Below are positions 8,205 to 17,938 of a DNA stretch of 64,000 nucleotides, one piece after another. How positions within the stretch are numbered: position 1 is the first letter of the stretch; every line of letters starts with the position of its first letter. Both the position numbers and the translations under genes were made by a program. The stretch covers positions 1,620,188-1,684,187 of the forward strand of contig JAMPIW010000007.1 of the NCBI GenBank assembly GCA_040183005.1. The letters are read 5' to 3'. The notes below the pieces were generated by a model. It was not told the origin of the DNA, ran no database searches, and saw only the letters and a list, made by a program, of their open reading frames with translations. The DNA is from Gammaproteobacteria bacterium. Lineage in GTDB: Bacteria > Pseudomonadota > Gammaproteobacteria > Ga0077554 > Ga007554.

Positions 8205-8613
8205 GTAACTACTCGCCCCCCTCACCCGAAAATAAAGTTGTAAAACCCCTTGACAGGTTTTTTCAGCACAAAAGATCGGTTTCTTATCTCAGCATAAACT
8301 CTGCCCGCTGTCGCCACTGATAGATGCCTAGATCTATTTGTCCGATCATCTTGTCGGTGTAACTACCCACTCCCTTCACACGAAAAATAACTTAAAAATC
8401 TCTTGACAGGTTTTTTCTATCGAAAAAACCACTTCCTTATCTCGGTGTAAAATCTATTCTCTATTGCCGCTGGCAGGGGCTTTGATCTCTTCAATGAGCC
8501 GCCTTGCCATTTCAAGTCGAAAAAACCATTTCAGCCTGATCTGACCGTTATCAGGGGGTCGAAAAATGCCATGTTATCCTTTGGCTATTCCAAACGTATA
8601 GCCCCCCTTATTA
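8205..8613. repeat. duplicated left terminus of the IS66 element (two ~154-bp units), no gene
   Basis: The 409-base leader before the transposase holds two diverged tandem copies of the IS end. A second GTAACTACCCACTCCCT begins at 8359, echoing the outer repeat at 8205. CTTGACAGGTTTTTTC occurs at 8249-8264 and again at 8402-8417, followed by similar CTTATCTC-G-GTAAA stretches. CTTGACA upstream of the second unit may be a -35 element. No other coding sequence is seen. Confidence 0.7.
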
Positions 8614-10065
8614 ATGGCAAGCCTAGACAAAACCTCGGTCAGAAACGAAGTCAGCCGGTTGAAAGCGGATTTTGAGCAGCTCAGTTGCGACGGTAAAGTG
8701 CCTCGCGAAACTCAGGTGCTTATGAATAGCATGTTCATGATGATGGAGCTGATGCTCTCCATTTTTCTGGAAAGAATAACCAAGAAAGACAGCCGCAACT
8801 CCAGCAAGCCCTCCTCCCAAACGGAAAAGGACGACTCCTCGTTGAGTCATCCGGGGAGCCAGGGTAAGGGGAAAAACGAAAACGGCGCCCTGCTGAAAAA
8901 CACGCGCGTCAAAGAGAGTGTGACTCTTTCTAGAGTCCGCCTCTGCGATGTATGTGGCGAAGATCTGGATAATACGCCCTGTAGTCACCATGAAAGACGG
9001 ACGAAGATCGATATTGTTTTTGAGAAAGTCGTTGAGCATGTGGATGCCGAGGTCAAGCAGTGCCCGGTCTGCGATGCGACGGTCAAAGGGAAGTTCCCGG
9101 CGGATATGCACGGCCCGTTGCAATACGGCGATGGCTTAAAGGCCTTTGTCATCAATTTACTGGTGTCTCAGATGGTCGCGATCAATCGCGCGCAAACGCT
9201 GCTGACCTCCATGATCGGTGTCGTGATCTCTGAAGCCACTCTTCTGGCCTTCGTGCTGCGTCTTCATCGCGCCTTGGAGCGGTGGGAGCAGCACGCCACC
9301 GCACAGCTGCTGAAAGCACCCTCCATGCATGTGGATGAGACCTCCTTGCGGGTGGATAAGCAAAACCACTGGATACACGTGTACTCCGCAGGGGAGATCA
9401 CCCTCAAGTTTTTACATCGAAAACGGGGCACGGCAGCGATTTCGTCGATTGATATTATTCCGCGCTACGGTGGCGCCATTATCCATGACTGTTGGTCATC
9501 CTACTTGTCCTATGATCACTGCTCTCACGGCCTGTGCGGCTCGCATCTGCTGCGCGAATTGACGTTCATTGTTGACGCCAATGACTACGCCTGGGCGCGC
9601 CACATGAAACGCCTTTTACAGGAGAGCTGCGCCACCGTCTCCAGAAGCACGGAAAAGAGATTGACCGATGAAGCACTGGCGCGGTTGCAAAAGCGCTACC
9701 GCACGATTCTCACCCGTGGCGAAAAAGAGCTTCCACCTATTCCCCAAAAGCCCAGCGGGAAACGCGGCAAACTCGCCAAGTCAGATGCACACAATCTGCT
9801 GGAGCGATTGCAAAAACATGAGGCATCCGTCCTGCTGTTCGCCAAAAACCCGCATGTCGCCTTCACCAATAACCGGGCCGAGCGTGATTTGAGAATGTCC
9901 AAGGTGAAGCAAAAGGTCTCTGGCTGTTTCCGCTCAGAGATTTATGCTCAGACTTATTGCCGAATATCAAGCTATCTGCAAACTATGGCCAACAAGGGAC
10001 ATAATCCTCTTATTGCGATTCAAATGGCTCTCGCGGGTGAGGTCAACTTAATCGGGGGTGAGTAG
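8614..10065 (+). CDS. IS66-family transposase (TnpC type)
   Basis: A 483-residue DDE transposase. An N-terminal helical segment and Ser/Lys-rich linker precede a zinc-ribbon with two CxxC pairs (CDVCGEDL and CPVCDATV). The catalytic core follows, with Asp in MHVDETSLRV, Asp in IHDCWSSY and Glu in NNRAERDLRM. All triad residues are present and the frame is intact, so the element is probably active. The C-terminus runs almost to the right terminal repeat. Confidence 0.95.
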   Translation: MASLDKTSVRNEVSRLKADFEQLSCDGKVPRETQVLMNSMFMMMELMLSIFLERITKKDSRNSSKPSSQTEKDDSSLSHPGSQGKGKNENGALLKNTRVKESVTLSRVRLCDVCGEDLDNTPCSHHERRTKIDIVFEKVVEHVDAEVKQCPVCDATVKGKFPADMHGPLQYGDGLKAFVINLLVSQMVAINRAQTLLTSMIGVVISEATLLAFVLRLHRALERWEQHATAQLLKAPSMHVDETSLRVDKQNHWIHVYSAGEITLKFLHRKRGTAAISSIDIIPRYGGAIIHDCWSSYLSYDHCSHGLCGSHLLRELTFIVDANDYAWARHMKRLLQESCATVSRSTEKRLTDEALARLQKRYRTILTRGEKELPPIPQKPSGKRGKLAKSDAHNLLERLQKHEASVLLFAKNPHVAFTNNRAERDLRMSKVKQKVSGCFRSEIYAQTYCRISSYLQTMANKGHNPLIAIQMALAGEVNLIGGE

Positions 10066-10069
10066 TTAC

Positions 10070-11015
10070 CGATAAAGAACGTTTCTTTATCTTTTTCGCG
10101 CGTTTTTTCTGCAATCAGTTCGCACATTTTACCTCGGATCAAGGCGATGGACATAAGCTCCTGGGGCTTGTCGTCGATGCTTGAAAGTGCAATGAGCGTT
10201 GCCCAGGAGCGGATGCAATTCAGCCCGGCGATAACGAGCGCCTGACGTACGGAGTCGATTTTTCTCGGCATGGCCACAGCGGCCGAATTGATGTAGCGCA
10301 GCAACTTATAACTGAGCGACACGTCCTGGGCAATGACTTCCGCCAGCTCTTCTAAATCCAGCCGGGGGTTTTGCAGCACGCCGAGCGTACGTAGCGTAGT
10401 AATGCGCATAGAGGGCGGACTCTTTCCCGCGACGATATTCGGGCGAGACAGGAAATATCCCTGAAAATAGTCAAAACCGAGCTCCTTGCACTGCATCAGC
10501 ATGGCATGAGTTTCAACCTTCTCGGCCAGCAACTTGACATTGAACGTGCGAAGCAGCCGGACATGTTCTTCGAGGCCCTTCGTATCGAGCGCCAGCACGT
10601 CGATCTTGACAATCTTTGCTATCTCACACGCCGCCCTGGCCTGCTCGCTGAATATGAAGTCGTCCAGCGCCAGGGTATAGCCTTCTTGTACAAGCCGTTG
10701 CAGCGCCGTCAGCATTTCTTCGTCGAAGACTATGTCTTCCAGGACTTCCAACACCACCTGTTCTTTGGGGAAAGGCATGGGGTTGGTGTGCAGGAAGAAG
10801 TTACGGGTCAAATTGATGAAGGCTTTCTGATGTTTTTCGACCAGTTGATCCAGACCGATCTCAAGAAAGGTATTGATAACCACCTGACGGCTGGCGGCAT
10901 CACCATCGACAAATTGTGCGCGGTTTTGGGAGCCATCGCGATAAAGCAACTCGTAAGCGACAACCTTCAGTTGGCGATCATAGATGGGTTGCCTGCCAAT
11001 ATAGATGTCAAGCAT
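10070..11015 (-). pseudogene. N-terminal part of an EAL-HDOD (YuxH-like) signalling protein, disrupted
   Basis: Starting at ATG 11015 (MLDIYIGRQPIYDRQ), the frame encodes an EAL-like domain (about residues 1-205; YELLYRDG, LALDDF, AEKVET). The start of an HDOD domain follows (RLDLEELAEVIAQDVSLSYKLLRYINSA). It runs into the IS at KETFFIG and ends in IS sequence. Proteins of this design act in cyclic-di-GMP-linked motility and biofilm control. The EAL residues look degenerate, as is usual in the YuxH group. With its C-terminus displaced to 7934-8204 the gene is probably inactive. Confidence 0.92.
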
Positions 11016-11195
11016 GGTGGATCCATATGATGGTAGTGTTATGGTTATGTCGGCACCTGCGCTGTTTACAGAAGGGCCGCTATTGGGAGGGCGGCATATT
11101 GACCCCATGTTCTCGCAATTTGCGGAAGACTGCGCCGGTGCTTCTGTGGCAAAATCCAAGGTATCCTATTTCGACTTTGGCATTGAGACATTATT

Positions 11196-13997
11196 ATGGC
11201 GACGCAAAAAGACAACCTGAACAGCTTCGGCACCCAGTCTACCCTCACCGTTGACGGAAAAAATTACCTCTACCACTCGCTGCCGGCGCTCGCCAAGGCT
11301 GGTCTCGGCGATAGTGCGCAGCTGCCCTTTTCGCTCAAGATCCTGCTGGAAAACCTGTTGCGCCAGGAAGACGGCGTTGCGGTCAAAAAGGCTGATATCG
11401 AGGCCCTGACACAGTGGAATCCCACGGCCGAACCTGACCGGGAAATCTTTTTCATGCCATCACGGGTGCTGCTCCAGGACTTCACTGGTGTGCCCGCCGT
11501 TGCCGATCTGGCAGCGATGCGTGCCGCGCTGCAACGCCTAGGCGGCGACCCCAGCAAGATCAACCCTTATACGCCCGCCGATCTGGTGATCGACCATTCG
11601 GTACAGGTAGACCAGTACGGCAGCTCCACGGCCTTCCAGGCCAACGCCACCCGCGAATTCGAACGCAACAGCGAGCGCTACCAGTTTCTGCGCTGGGGAC
11701 AAAACGCCTTCAACAACTTCCACGTCGTGCCGCCAGACAACGGCATCGTCCATCAGATCAACCTCGAATACCTGGCTCCGGTGGCGATGGTTGCCGAGCA
11801 GGATGGCATTGCCTGGATCTATCCCGACACTGTGATCGGCACCGACTCCCACACCACCATGATCAACGGCCTGGGCGTACTGGGCTGGGGCGTGGGCGGC
11901 ATCGAGGCTGAGGCGGCGTTGCTTGGTCAACCCAGCTCCATGCTCATCCCGCAAGTGGTGGGATTCAAGCTCGCCGGCAAACTGCCTGCCGGGGCCACTG
12001 CCACCGACCTGGTGCTGACTATCACCCAGGTGTTGCGCAAAAAGGGCGTGGTGGGCAAATTCGTGGAATTTTACGGCCCCGGCCTTGCCCATCTGACCCT
12101 GGCCGACCGTGCCACTATCGCCAACATGGCCCCGGAATATGGCGCGACCTGCGGCATCTTCCCGGTGGACAGTCAGACCACCGGCTATCTGCGCCTCACT
12201 GGACGGGAACATCTGATACCGCTGGTGGAGGCCTATTATCAAGCACAAGGGCTGTGGTATTCGCCGGATCAACCCGAGCCGGCCTACTCGGAAACTGTGG
12301 TGTTCGACCTGGGCTCCGTCGTTCCATGCCTGGCCGGCCCATCGCGTCCGCAAGACCGCACCCCGCTTGCTGAAGTACGCAACTCGTTCCGCAAGTTGCT
12401 TGCCAATCAGTACAAAGAAGAAGCCTCCGCCCTGCATAAAGAAGATCTCAATCACTGGCTGAATGAGGGTGGCAACCCCGTCCTTATTACCCCGGAGCTG
12501 GCGCCCACCCATCCGGACGAGGCGCTGAATGTGTTCGGTACCTGCGTGCCGGTGCGCCAGCCCGATGGCTTGGCCTACAAGCTCTGCCACGGCTCGGTGG
12601 TCATCGCCGCCATCACCAGTTGCACCAACACCTCCAATCCATCCGTGATGATCGCTGCTGCGCTGCTGGCGAAAAACGCGGTACAGCGCGGCCTGCAGGT
12701 CAAGCCTTGGGTCAAGACCAGCCTCGCGCCCGGATCAAGGGTAGTCACCGACTACCTTATCAAGTCCGGCCTTATGCCGTATTTGGAGGCATTGCGCTTC
12801 CATCTGGTGGGTTACGGCTGCACCACCTGCATCGGCAATAGCGGCCCCTTGTCCGACCACATATCGCAGGCTATTCTCGACGGCGATCTCGCGGTGGCAT
12901 CGGTGCTGTCCGGCAACCGCAATTTCGAAGGGCGCGTCAATCCACTGGTACGCGCCAACTATCTTGGCTCGCCACCGCTGGTGGTAGCTTATGCCCTGGC
13001 AGGCAACATCAACATCGACCTGACGGTAGACCCCCTCGGCATCACCCCCACCGGCGAGATGGTCTACCTCAAGGACATCTGGCCGACCAACGAGGAGATT
13101 GCCGACCTGGCGCATACCCACGTGGTGTCTACCCAGTACAAGCGCACCTACTCGGACATCTTTCACGGTAATAGCGAATGGAACAGCCTGGCAGTGCCCA
13201 GTGGCCAGTTGTTTGACTGGAATAATGATTCCACTTACATCAAGGAGCCGCCTTTCTTTGACGGCATCACCACCACGCCCGCGCCACTCACCGACATCGT
13301 CCAGGCGCGCGTGCTGGCGCTGCTGGGAGATTCCGTCACCACCGACCACATATCCCCTGCCGGCTCCATAGGCAAAACCAGTCCCGCCGGGAAATACCTG
13401 ATCGGCCTGGGCGTGCCCGCCACCGATTTCAATTCCTACGGCGCACGGCGCGGCAACCATGAGGTCATGGTGCGCGGCACCTTCGCCAATGTGCGCCTGA
13501 AAAACAAGCTGGTCGAAGGTGTTGAAGGCGGTGTGACACTGCACCTGCCGGGCGGCGAACAGATGTCGATCTACGACGCCTCTGTTCGCTACCAGGCCCA
13601 AGGCACGCCGCTCATCGTCATCGCCGGCAAGGAATACGGCACTGGCTCGTCGCGCGACTGGGCGGCCAAAGGACCCAAACTGCTCGGCATCCACGCCGTG
13701 ATCGCCGAAAGCTTCGAGCGCATCCACCGTTCCAACCTGGTGGGCATGGGCATTCTGCCGCTGCAATTCCTGCCCGGCGAAAGTGCCCAGACGCTGGGGC
13801 TGACCGGACACGAGACCTACGACATCGCCGGCATCACCGCACTCACGCCAGGACAGAAGATCGAAGTCGTAGCAACCGCCACCGACGGCAGCATCAAGCG
13901 CTTCACCGTCCAGTCGCGCATTGATACCGCAAACGAAGTGGAATACTTCCGCCACGGCGGCATCTTGCCGTATGTGCTACGGCAGTCGGTGCGGTAA
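11196..13997 (+). CDS. acnA: aconitate hydratase A
   Basis: Interconverts citrate and isocitrate in the TCA cycle. The 933-residue chain has the AcnA/IRP-type order of domains 1-3, a linker, then swivel domain 4. The three [4Fe-4S] cysteines are visible in AITSCTNTSNP and GCTTCIGNSGP. Active-site features include IGTDSHTTM and, in domain 4, the YGTGSSRDWAAKG loop with its catalytic serine. Length fits the family (about 890-930). It is monocistronic, divergent from the broken EAL-HDOD gene and convergent with ptsP. Confidence 0.97.
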   Translation: MATQKDNLNSFGTQSTLTVDGKNYLYHSLPALAKAGLGDSAQLPFSLKILLENLLRQEDGVAVKKADIEALTQWNPTAEPDREIFFMPSRVLLQDFTGVPAVADLAAMRAALQRLGGDPSKINPYTPADLVIDHSVQVDQYGSSTAFQANATREFERNSERYQFLRWGQNAFNNFHVVPPDNGIVHQINLEYLAPVAMVAEQDGIAWIYPDTVIGTDSHTTMINGLGVLGWGVGGIEAEAALLGQPSSMLIPQVVGFKLAGKLPAGATATDLVLTITQVLRKKGVVGKFVEFYGPGLAHLTLADRATIANMAPEYGATCGIFPVDSQTTGYLRLTGREHLIPLVEAYYQAQGLWYSPDQPEPAYSETVVFDLGSVVPCLAGPSRPQDRTPLAEVRNSFRKLLANQYKEEASALHKEDLNHWLNEGGNPVLITPELAPTHPDEALNVFGTCVPVRQPDGLAYKLCHGSVVIAAITSCTNTSNPSVMIAAALLAKNAVQRGLQVKPWVKTSLAPGSRVVTDYLIKSGLMPYLEALRFHLVGYGCTTCIGNSGPLSDHISQAILDGDLAVASVLSGNRNFEGRVNPLVRANYLGSPPLVVAYALAGNINIDLTVDPLGITPTGEMVYLKDIWPTNEEIADLAHTHVVSTQYKRTYSDIFHGNSEWNSLAVPSGQLFDWNNDSTYIKEPPFFDGITTTPAPLTDIVQARVLALLGDSVTTDHISPAGSIGKTSPAGKYLIGLGVPATDFNSYGARRGNHEVMVRGTFANVRLKNKLVEGVEGGVTLHLPGGEQMSIYDASVRYQAQGTPLIVIAGKEYGTGSSRDWAAKGPKLLGIHAVIAESFERIHRSNLVGMGILPLQFLPGESAQTLGLTGHETYDIAGITALTPGQKIEVVATATDGSIKRFTVQSRIDTANEVEYFRHGGILPYVLRQSVR

Positions 13998-14023
13998 GTT
14001 GGATCTGGAGCCTTGCGCACCGC

Positions 14024-14070
14024 CCACGAAAGGCACGAAAGGCACGAAAAAATGGTTCGTGTTTTTCGTA
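14024..14070. repeat. CACGAAAGG iterated extragenic repeat
   Basis: Downstream of acnA, CACGAAAGG-type 9-mers occur in tandem. They are followed by TTCGTGTTTTTCGT, which can fold back on them. A related arrangement lies at 23461-23561 between yggS and proC. It looks like a dispersed extragenic palindrome family. Confidence 0.5.
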
Positions 14071-14151
14071 GACCGCACCTTCCCACCGTAAAGGTGGCAA
14101 TGTCGTTGGACGTGCGTAACATCAAATCTTCACTCGAAATACAGGGGTTCC

Positions 14152-16467
14152 TCAGCCACCGCCCGCAATCTTCGCCTTGCCAGGCAAAACATGCTTCGCG
14201 GACGGCGCGCCCCCTCTTACCAGACTGCCAAGGCCGGCATCTTCCAGCCGGGCATTGAGGTAAGTGCGGATAGAGGCAGGGTCTTCCAGGGCGAGTGCAT
14301 GTTCAAGCATCTCCCGTGCATGGGTGCGACTGATGTTGCGTATCACCCATTTGATGCGCGGCAGGCTGGCGGCGCTCATGCTCAGGCTGTCGATACCCAT
14401 GCCCAGCAACAGCAGCGCCGCCGCCGGATCACCGGCCATTTCTCCGCATACGCTGACAGGTTTGCCTTGCCGGTGCGCGCCTTCGACCACTTGCATGAGG
14501 GCGCGTAGCACAGCGGGGTGCAGCGAATCGTAGAGGTTTGCGACGCGGGCGTTGTTGCGGTCTACGGCAAGCAGATACTGGGTAAGGTCGTTGGTGCCGA
14601 CCGAAAGGAAATCCACGCGCCGCGCCAGTGCTTCCGTCTGGTACACCGCAGAGGGCACCTCCACCATCGCGCCGACACGGGGCCGCACGATGGTTTCGCC
14701 TGCCTCGACCAATTCCCGGTAGGCGCGGTCCAGTAGTCTCTGCGCCTCGTCGATTTCGGTGACACCACTGATCATGGGCAACAGCACGTGCAGGTTGTTC
14801 AACCCCGAGCTGGCGCGCAACATGGCGCGCAGCTGCACGATAAAAATTTCGGGATGGTCCAAGGTAATGCGGATGCCGCGCCAACCGAGGAAGGGGTTGT
14901 CTTCGCTGATGGGAAAATACGGCAAATCCTTGTCACCGCCCACATCCAGTGTGCGCAGCGTCACTGGCCGGGGCGCGTAGGCCTCCAGCACCTGACGGTA
15001 GACCCGGCTCTGCTCCTCTTCGCTCGGAAAGCGCTGGCGGATCATGAAAGGGATTTCGGTGCGGTACAGCCCGATACCCTCCGCGCCGCTGTTGAGCGAC
15101 GAGGCGACATCCGACAGCAATCCGGTATTGGCATACAGGGGAACATGGATGCCGTCCAATGTCACGGCGGGGAGGTCGCGCAATTCCGCAAGACCGGCGG
15201 CGATCTCCGCCTCTTCGCGCTCCAGGCGAGCGTATTCAACGCGCAGACTGGCAGTGGGTTTTACGTACACCCTGCCCATATGGCCATCGACGATCATTTC
15301 CTGCCCATCCATGCGCGCCACGGGCAGATCGTTCGCGCCCACTACGGCAGGGATGCCCATCGCGCGCGCGAGAATGGCGACATGCGAGGAGCTGGAGCCG
15401 CGCGCCGATATCACACCGACCAGCCGCTCATGGGGCACTTCGGCAAGCAGGGTGGCGGTAATCTCTTCACCCACCAGGATAGTCCTTGGTGGATACGGCG
15501 GTTGGCTACGCTTGCCGCTTTGCAGACATACCAGAATGCGCCGCCCCAGGTCGCGGATATCTTCGGCGCGTTCGCGGATGTAGGGGTCATCCATCTCGTC
15601 GAAGATGCGCGCGTGTTCGTTGACCGTTTCGCGCAAGGCGCCGGAAGCCCAGCTCCCGGCGCGGATGCGCTGCACCGTGTTGTCTACCAGGCTGTCGCTG
15701 CCCAGCATAAGCCGGTAGGCATCGAACAACGCGCGGTCTTCGGCTTGCAGGAGTGGGCTGAGGCGCTCGCTAAGCGTCTGGATGTCGGCCCGCACCGCTT
15801 CAACCGCCGCCATGAAGGCGGTCACTTCAGCGTCAATATTGGTGATTTTGCGATCCGGCACGGCGTCCAGATCCGCAGCGGGATAGACGACCATCGCCGT
15901 GCCTATGGCTACGCCCGGCGCGCCGGGCAGGCCATCAATGGGGCGCAGCTCGTGCGCGGCGCTACCATTCAGCCCGTCGATTCCGCCGCTCGCCTGGGCA
16001 TGGGCGATAGCTCCGGAAAGCTGGGCTGCAACGGTCACCAGAAAGGCGACCTCGTCTTCCCCAAAGCGACGACGGGCAAACTGACGCACCACAAGCACGC
16101 CCAACACCCTGCGATGATGAATGATTGGCACGCCGAGAAAGGCATGATAGTACTCCTCCCCGGTCTCGGCGATGAAACGGTAACGCGGATGGCTGGTGGC
16201 GCTGTCAAGATTGAGCGGCTCGGCGGTCTCAGCGACCACGCTGATGATGCCCTCGCTCGGTGCCAGGCGCACCACGCCGATAGCGGCTGGGTTCAGCCCG
16301 TCGCTGGCCATCAGCACATAGTGCTCGGTGTCAGGGTCGGCCAGATATACCGAGCAAACCTCAACGGTCATCTCTTGCTTGACGCGCTTGACGATAATGG
16401 CGAGCGCCTGCCCCAAATTCTGGGCGGTGTTGACCTCTTGGATAATGCGGCGCAGGATGTCGAGCAT
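14152..16467 (-). CDS. ptsP: phosphoenolpyruvate-protein phosphotransferase PtsP (EI-Ntr)
   Basis: The first enzyme of the nitrogen phosphotransferase system, transferring phosphate from PEP to NPr. The 771-residue product has an N-terminal GAF sensor domain (about 1-160), then the EI N-terminal domain with the phosphohistidine in ARGSSSSHVAILARAMGIPAVVG. The PEP-binding TIM barrel follows (GIGLYRTEIPFM, GTNDLTQYLLAVDRNN, SVCGEMAGDP). The rppH-ptsP order is a standard gammaproteobacterial arrangement. The ptsO and ptsN partners are not in the window. Confidence 0.97.
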   Translation of the reverse strand: MLDILRRIIQEVNTAQNLGQALAIIVKRVKQEMTVEVCSVYLADPDTEHYVLMASDGLNPAAIGVVRLAPSEGIISVVAETAEPLNLDSATSHPRYRFIAETGEEYYHAFLGVPIIHHRRVLGVLVVRQFARRRFGEDEVAFLVTVAAQLSGAIAHAQASGGIDGLNGSAAHELRPIDGLPGAPGVAIGTAMVVYPAADLDAVPDRKITNIDAEVTAFMAAVEAVRADIQTLSERLSPLLQAEDRALFDAYRLMLGSDSLVDNTVQRIRAGSWASGALRETVNEHARIFDEMDDPYIRERAEDIRDLGRRILVCLQSGKRSQPPYPPRTILVGEEITATLLAEVPHERLVGVISARGSSSSHVAILARAMGIPAVVGANDLPVARMDGQEMIVDGHMGRVYVKPTASLRVEYARLEREEAEIAAGLAELRDLPAVTLDGIHVPLYANTGLLSDVASSLNSGAEGIGLYRTEIPFMIRQRFPSEEEQSRVYRQVLEAYAPRPVTLRTLDVGGDKDLPYFPISEDNPFLGWRGIRITLDHPEIFIVQLRAMLRASSGLNNLHVLLPMISGVTEIDEAQRLLDRAYRELVEAGETIVRPRVGAMVEVPSAVYQTEALARRVDFLSVGTNDLTQYLLAVDRNNARVANLYDSLHPAVLRALMQVVEGAHRQGKPVSVCGEMAGDPAAALLLLGMGIDSLSMSAASLPRIKWVIRNISRTHAREMLEHALALEDPASIRTYLNARLEDAGLGSLVRGGAPSAKHVLPGKAKIAGGG

Positions 16468-16517
16468 GATTAATTGAGCTGTGAGCGCCTTTTAGGGGTG
16501 TGCGACTACGGGGGTGG

Positions 16518-17060
16518 TCAACGCCCCGCTTTGTGTTGCATGCTGCTTTCCAGTATCAGTGGACGGTACGGCTCTTTGCGCTGATTGTGCGGCTTGAGCA
16601 AAGGCGCCAGTTCACACAGGGCGCGCTGATAGACGCGGCGCTTGAATGACACAATCTCCCGCAGTGGATGCCAGTAGTTTACCCAGCGCCAGCAATCAAA
16701 CTCCGGCTTGTCGCTCCGATCCAGCCTGACACAGCTCTCGTCACTGTCCAGGCGCAACATATACCATACCTGTTTCTGGCCGATGCACAACGGCTTGCAG
16801 CCATGACGGATCAGCTTGTGGGGCAGGCGGTAACGCAGCCAGCCACGGGTGTGGCCAATGATTGCGACATCGGAGGCGTGCAGCCCAACCTCCTCGTACA
16901 ATTCGCGATACATCGCCTCCTCCGGGGACTCGTGCTCCCGGATGCCGCCTTGCGGGAATTGCCAAGCGTCCTGTCCGATGCGCCGTGCCCAGAACACCCG
17001 GCCGGACAGGTTGCTGACGATGATCCCTACATTGGGTCTGTAACCATCTGCATCAATCAC
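16518..17060 (-). CDS. rppH: RNA 5'-pyrophosphohydrolase
   Basis: A Nudix hydrolase that removes pyrophosphate from the 5' end of transcripts and so triggers RNase E decay. The 180-residue chain contains the complete Nudix box ([23 protein letters not shown]) from about residue 38 and the RppH-typical start [15 protein letters not shown]. It is the first gene of the pair with ptsP, 50 bases apart. The start is well supported by family comparison. Confidence 0.96.
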   Translation of the reverse strand: MIDADGYRPNVGIIVSNLSGRVFWARRIGQDAWQFPQGGIREHESPEEAMYRELYEEVGLHASDVAIIGHTRGWLRYRLPHKLIRHGCKPLCIGQKQVWYMLRLDSDESCVRLDRSDKPEFDCWRWVNYWHPLREIVSFKRRVYQRALCELAPLLKPHNQRKEPYRPLILESSMQHKAGR

Positions 17061-17254
17061 TTGCGCGCCGCTTTAAAATAACTAACTTAACCGCATTGTT
17101 CCACAAATCCATGCTGTTCCGCAAATGCGAAATCATGGCGCTTGATGATTGTGGCGAACGTCGCTTGCCGCGAGTTTCAACCCGCGCTTTACCTGTTCGA
17201 CTTTCCCCTCTATGCTTTTGTTTCACTATCCTCAAACAATTTGGAGCACCCGTT

Positions 17255-17938
17255 TTGAATCTTGCGATTTTTGACCTGGACAACACCCTGCTGGGCGGCG
17301 ATAGCGATTACCTGTGGGGGCGATTTCTGGTGGAACAGGGCATCGTCGACAGCGAAAGCTACGAGCGTGAAAACCGGCGCTTCTATGAAGAATACAAAGT
17401 GGGCACACTGGATATCCACGAATTTTTGCGCTTTTCACTACGCCCCCTGGCGGAACACGATGTTGAAACCCTGCACACCTGGCGCGACACCTTCATGCAG
17501 GAAAAAATAGCGCCCATCATGCTCCCGGCCGCGCGTGACCTGTTGGAAAAACACCGCGCACAGGGCCACCTGCTGCTGATCATTACCGCCACCAATCGCT
17601 TTGTCACAGAACTTATCGCCGCTGCGCTGAACGTGGATCATCTTATCGCCACGGAACCAGAGATGATGAATGGACGTTATACCGGCAACGTGACAGGTGT
17701 TCCCAGCTTCCGCGAAGGCAAAGTAAAGTGCCTGGAAAACTGGTTAAAAAGCAACGGCATAAATCTGGCATCGAGCTGGTTTTACAGCGACTCGTTAAAC
17801 GATCTGCCGCTGCTGGAGATGGTTACCCACCCCGTGGCGGTGGATCCGGATGACACCCTGGCCGACCACGCCCGGATGAGAGGATGGCCGATCATCAGCC
17901 TTAGATCCGTCGACAAAGCAGCATCATCCCCCCTTTGA
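17255..17938 (+). CDS. HAD-IB family phosphatase (SerB/CicA-like)
   Basis: A HAD-superfamily phosphohydrolase of 227 residues. Motif I is DLDNTLLGGDSD near the N-terminus, motif II lies in LLIITATN, and motif III/IV is in WFYSDSLNDLPLLE. The helical cap between motifs I and II fits the HAD-IB subclass that includes phosphoserine phosphatase. The natural substrate is not clear. I chose the TTG at 17255 because it directly precedes the motif-I strand and has GGAG 8 bases upstream. Its stop overlaps the next start (TTGA). Confidence 0.88.
   Translation: MNLAIFDLDNTLLGGDSDYLWGRFLVEQGIVDSESYERENRRFYEEYKVGTLDIHEFLRFSLRPLAEHDVETLHTWRDTFMQEKIAPIMLPAARDLLEKHRAQGHLLLIITATNRFVTELIAAALNVDHLIATEPEMMNGRYTGNVTGVPSFREGKVKCLENWLKSNGINLASSWFYSDSLNDLPLLEMVTHPVAVDPDDTLADHARMRGWPIISLRSVDKAASSPL

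Larger units (their letters stand above)
8205..10069. mobile_element. IS66-family insertion sequence (ISBst12-like, single transposase gene), 1865 bp
   Basis: Terminal inverted repeats begin GTAACTACTC-(A/G)-CCCCC at both ends (8205 onward, and the reverse complement ending at 10069). The direct repeat CGATAAAG flanks it at 8197-8204 and 10070-10077; 8 bp is the duplication size of IS66. Only one gene, the TnpC-type transposase, is present. This is typical of the subgroup lacking tnpA and tnpB. The insertion disrupts an EAL-HDOD gene. The perfect target duplication suggests a fairly recent event. Confidence 0.93.

Noticed and set aside
12735-13955. 406-codon minus-strand frame
   Set aside because: Antisense shadow of acnA. 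Another at 11538-12590 is of the same kind.
14788-16473. 561-codon plus-strand frame
   Set aside because: Antisense to the well-supported ptsP gene; the product has no family pattern and its length comes from high-GC codon bias.
17096-17254. Long N-terminal extension of the HAD phosphatase
   Set aside because: The extension has no similarity to the family, and the ribosome-binding site fits TTG 17255.
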